Assembly: GCA_031422495.1 (NCBI GenBank)
Contig: JANPLX010000143.1
Span: 1-16,595, forward strand
Source: Aalborgiella sp031422495
Lineage (GTDB): Bacteria; Pseudomonadota; Gammaproteobacteria; Burkholderiales; Burkholderiaceae_C
Direction: 5' to 3'
DNA length: 16,595 nucleotides
The notes beneath the pieces were generated by a model, which saw only the letters and a program-made list of their open reading frames with translations, did no database searches and was not told the origin of the DNA. Below, one piece after another: positions 15,532-16,595 of this stretch. Every line of letters begins with the position of its first letter. The stretch's first letter is position 1. The translations under genes and the position numbers were made by a program.

Positions 15532-16595
15532 ATGAGCAATATTCGCAACCGCTTCGTCCCTAATTTTCGTATCTTTTATGCATTGGTATTGATCATGGGT
15601 TTTTCCTTGTTTGAAAATACGGCGCTAGCGCAAAACATTCCTGCGCCGGTGGAGGGGCATTGGTTTGTTCGTGATTTCAAATTCAGTACGGGCGAAACCT
15701 TGCCAGAGCTGAAATTGCACTACACCACCATTGGCAACCCTGCTGGCGAACCCGTCTTAGTCTTGCATGGCACCACAGGCTCAGGCATTGGCATGGCCAA
15801 CCCCGCTTTTGGTGGCGAATTGTTTGGCCCCGGCCAACCACTAGACGCGAGTAAATACTTCATCATCTTGCCCGATGCGATTGGTACCGGCAAATCCAGC
15901 AAACCCTCTGACGGCTTGCGTGCCAAGTTTCCACAATATAACTATGACGACATGGTGACGGCGCAATACCGCCTTGTCAAAGAACACCTAGGCATCAAAC
16001 GCTTGCGCTTAATCGTGGGCAACTCTATGGGCGGCATGCAAGTGTGGATGTGGGCTCAAAAGTACCCTGACATGATGGACATCGCCATCCCCATGGCTTC
16101 TTTGCCTACCGCTATGAACAGCCGTAACTGGATGATGCGCCGCTTTTTGGTCGACTCCATTCGCAACGACCCCGAGTGGATGGGTGGCAACTACACCAAG
16201 CAGCCTGCCAGCTGGCAATTTGCGTCCGTCTTCTACGCTATCGCCACCAATGGCGGTAGCCAAGCCATCAACAAAGCAGCGTCCACCCGTGAAAAAGCCG
16301 ATGAAATCGTCTATGCCCGCCTCAAAGCACCGATGGTGGGCGACGCAAACGACCATTTGTACCAATGGGCATCTTCAGCTGATTACAACCCATCTGCGGG
16401 CTTAGAGCGCATCACTGCGACCTTACTAGCTATCAATTCAGCTGACGATGAACGCAACCCACCTGAAAACGGTGTGCTAGAGCGTGAGATCAAGCGCGTC
16501 AAAAAAGGCAAAATACTTCTGATTCCAGCCACGGACAGCACCGCAGGCCACGGCACAACCGCGCAGGCGAAGCATTGGAAAAAAGAACTGGCTGA
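15532..16595 (+). CDS. Secreted alpha/beta hydrolase, homoserine O-acetyltransferase-like (3' end beyond window)
   Basis: The frame is open from ATG 15532 to the window end with no stop; 354 residues are visible. A signal peptide of about 34 residues ends ALA|QN, so the product is periplasmic or secreted. The core is an alpha/beta hydrolase with nucleophile S165 in GNSMGGMQVW, acid D305 or D306 in AINSADDERNPPE and H340 in AGHGTT, a complete triad. Early motifs (LHYTTIGNPAGEPVLVLHG and LPDAIGTGKSSKPSDG) match MetX-like proteins. True MetX is cytosolic and has no signal peptide, so this is a MetX-related hydrolase of unknown substrate rather than a methionine enzyme. A good AGGAG lies at 15521-15525. 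It is 33 bases behind ctaB with no terminator between, so it may be read from the assembly operon. Only a few residues are probably missing. Confidence 0.88.
   Translation, partial: MSNIRNRFVPNFRIFYALVLIMGFSLFENTALAQNIPAPVEGHWFVRDFKFSTGETLPELKLHYTTIGNPAGEPVLVLHGTTGSGIGMANPAFGGELFGPGQPLDASKYFIILPDAIGTGKSSKPSDGLRAKFPQYNYDDMVTAQYRLVKEHLGIKRLRLIVGNSMGGMQVWMWAQKYPDMMDIAIPMASLPTAMNSRNWMMRRFLVDSIRNDPEWMGGNYTKQPASWQFASVFYAIATNGGSQAINKAASTREKADEIVYARLKAPMVGDANDHLYQWASSADYNPSAGLERITATLLAINSADDERNPPENGVLEREIKRVKKGKILLIPATDSTAGHGTTAQAKHWKKELA

Noticed and set aside
16009..16365. 118-codon minus-strand frame inside the secreted hydrolase
   Set aside because: Antisense to a gene with a complete catalytic triad; His- and Gly-rich translation with no recognisable domain.
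1..16595. CRISPR arrays, insertion sequences, phage or tRNA genes
   Set aside because: No regularly spaced repeats, transposase-like proteins, terminal inverted repeats flanked by target duplications, or tRNA-like cloverleaf sequences were seen by eye.

Overview
The window looks like chromosomal core sequence from a betaproteobacterium of the order Burkholderiales, most likely Comamonadaceae or a close relative. This rests on gene order and protein style: a cytochrome-c-fused coxB, then coxA, a 36-residue small assembly protein, ctaG, a DUF2970 protein, coxC, a reverse-strand DUF2909 'twin transmembrane' gene, SURF1, an SCO-like protein, ctaA and ctaB. RibF, IleS and LspA also resemble Burkholderiales proteins. 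Base composition is mixed: the first gene, ileS and the last gene are visibly more GC-rich than the TerC/DUF2062 pair and the SURF1 area.

Layout. 1-412: the 3' end of an NADPH:quinone oxidoreductase. 413-615: an AT-rich gap. 616-2177: a TerC/Alx-family membrane protein and a DUF2062 membrane protein on the + strand. 2201-6652: a minus-strand run ribF > ileS > lspA (FAD synthesis, isoleucyl-tRNA synthetase, lipoprotein signal peptidase). The ribF-ileS spacer holds three consecutive inverted repeats. 6653-6852: a divergent control region. 6853-11598: the aa3-type cytochrome c oxidase operon. 11624-11652: a strong bidirectional terminator separating coxC from the convergent DUF2909 gene. 11940-15498: SURF1, SCO-like, ctaA and ctaB, packed with overlaps or very short gaps. 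15532-16595: a secreted alpha/beta hydrolase of the homoserine O-acetyltransferase-like family, cut off by the window end.

The genes from 6853 to 15498 form one functional module. CoxA, CoxB and CoxC are the catalytic core of a haem-copper terminal oxidase. CtaG supplies CuB, and the SCO-like CxxxC protein may help with copper or thiol chemistry. CtaB and CtaA make haem O and then haem A, and SURF1 helps insert haem A. The small 36-aa, DUF2970 and DUF2909 membrane proteins are lineage-specific companions. I see no CRISPR array, insertion sequence, phage gene, tRNA or rRNA. No clearly new defence or metabolic system is evident. The least-explained items are the ribF-ileS hairpin cluster, the repeated motif and small ORF in the ribF/coxB control region, the SCO-like protein without a recognisable SCO histidine, and the secreted hydrolase sitting directly behind ctaB.
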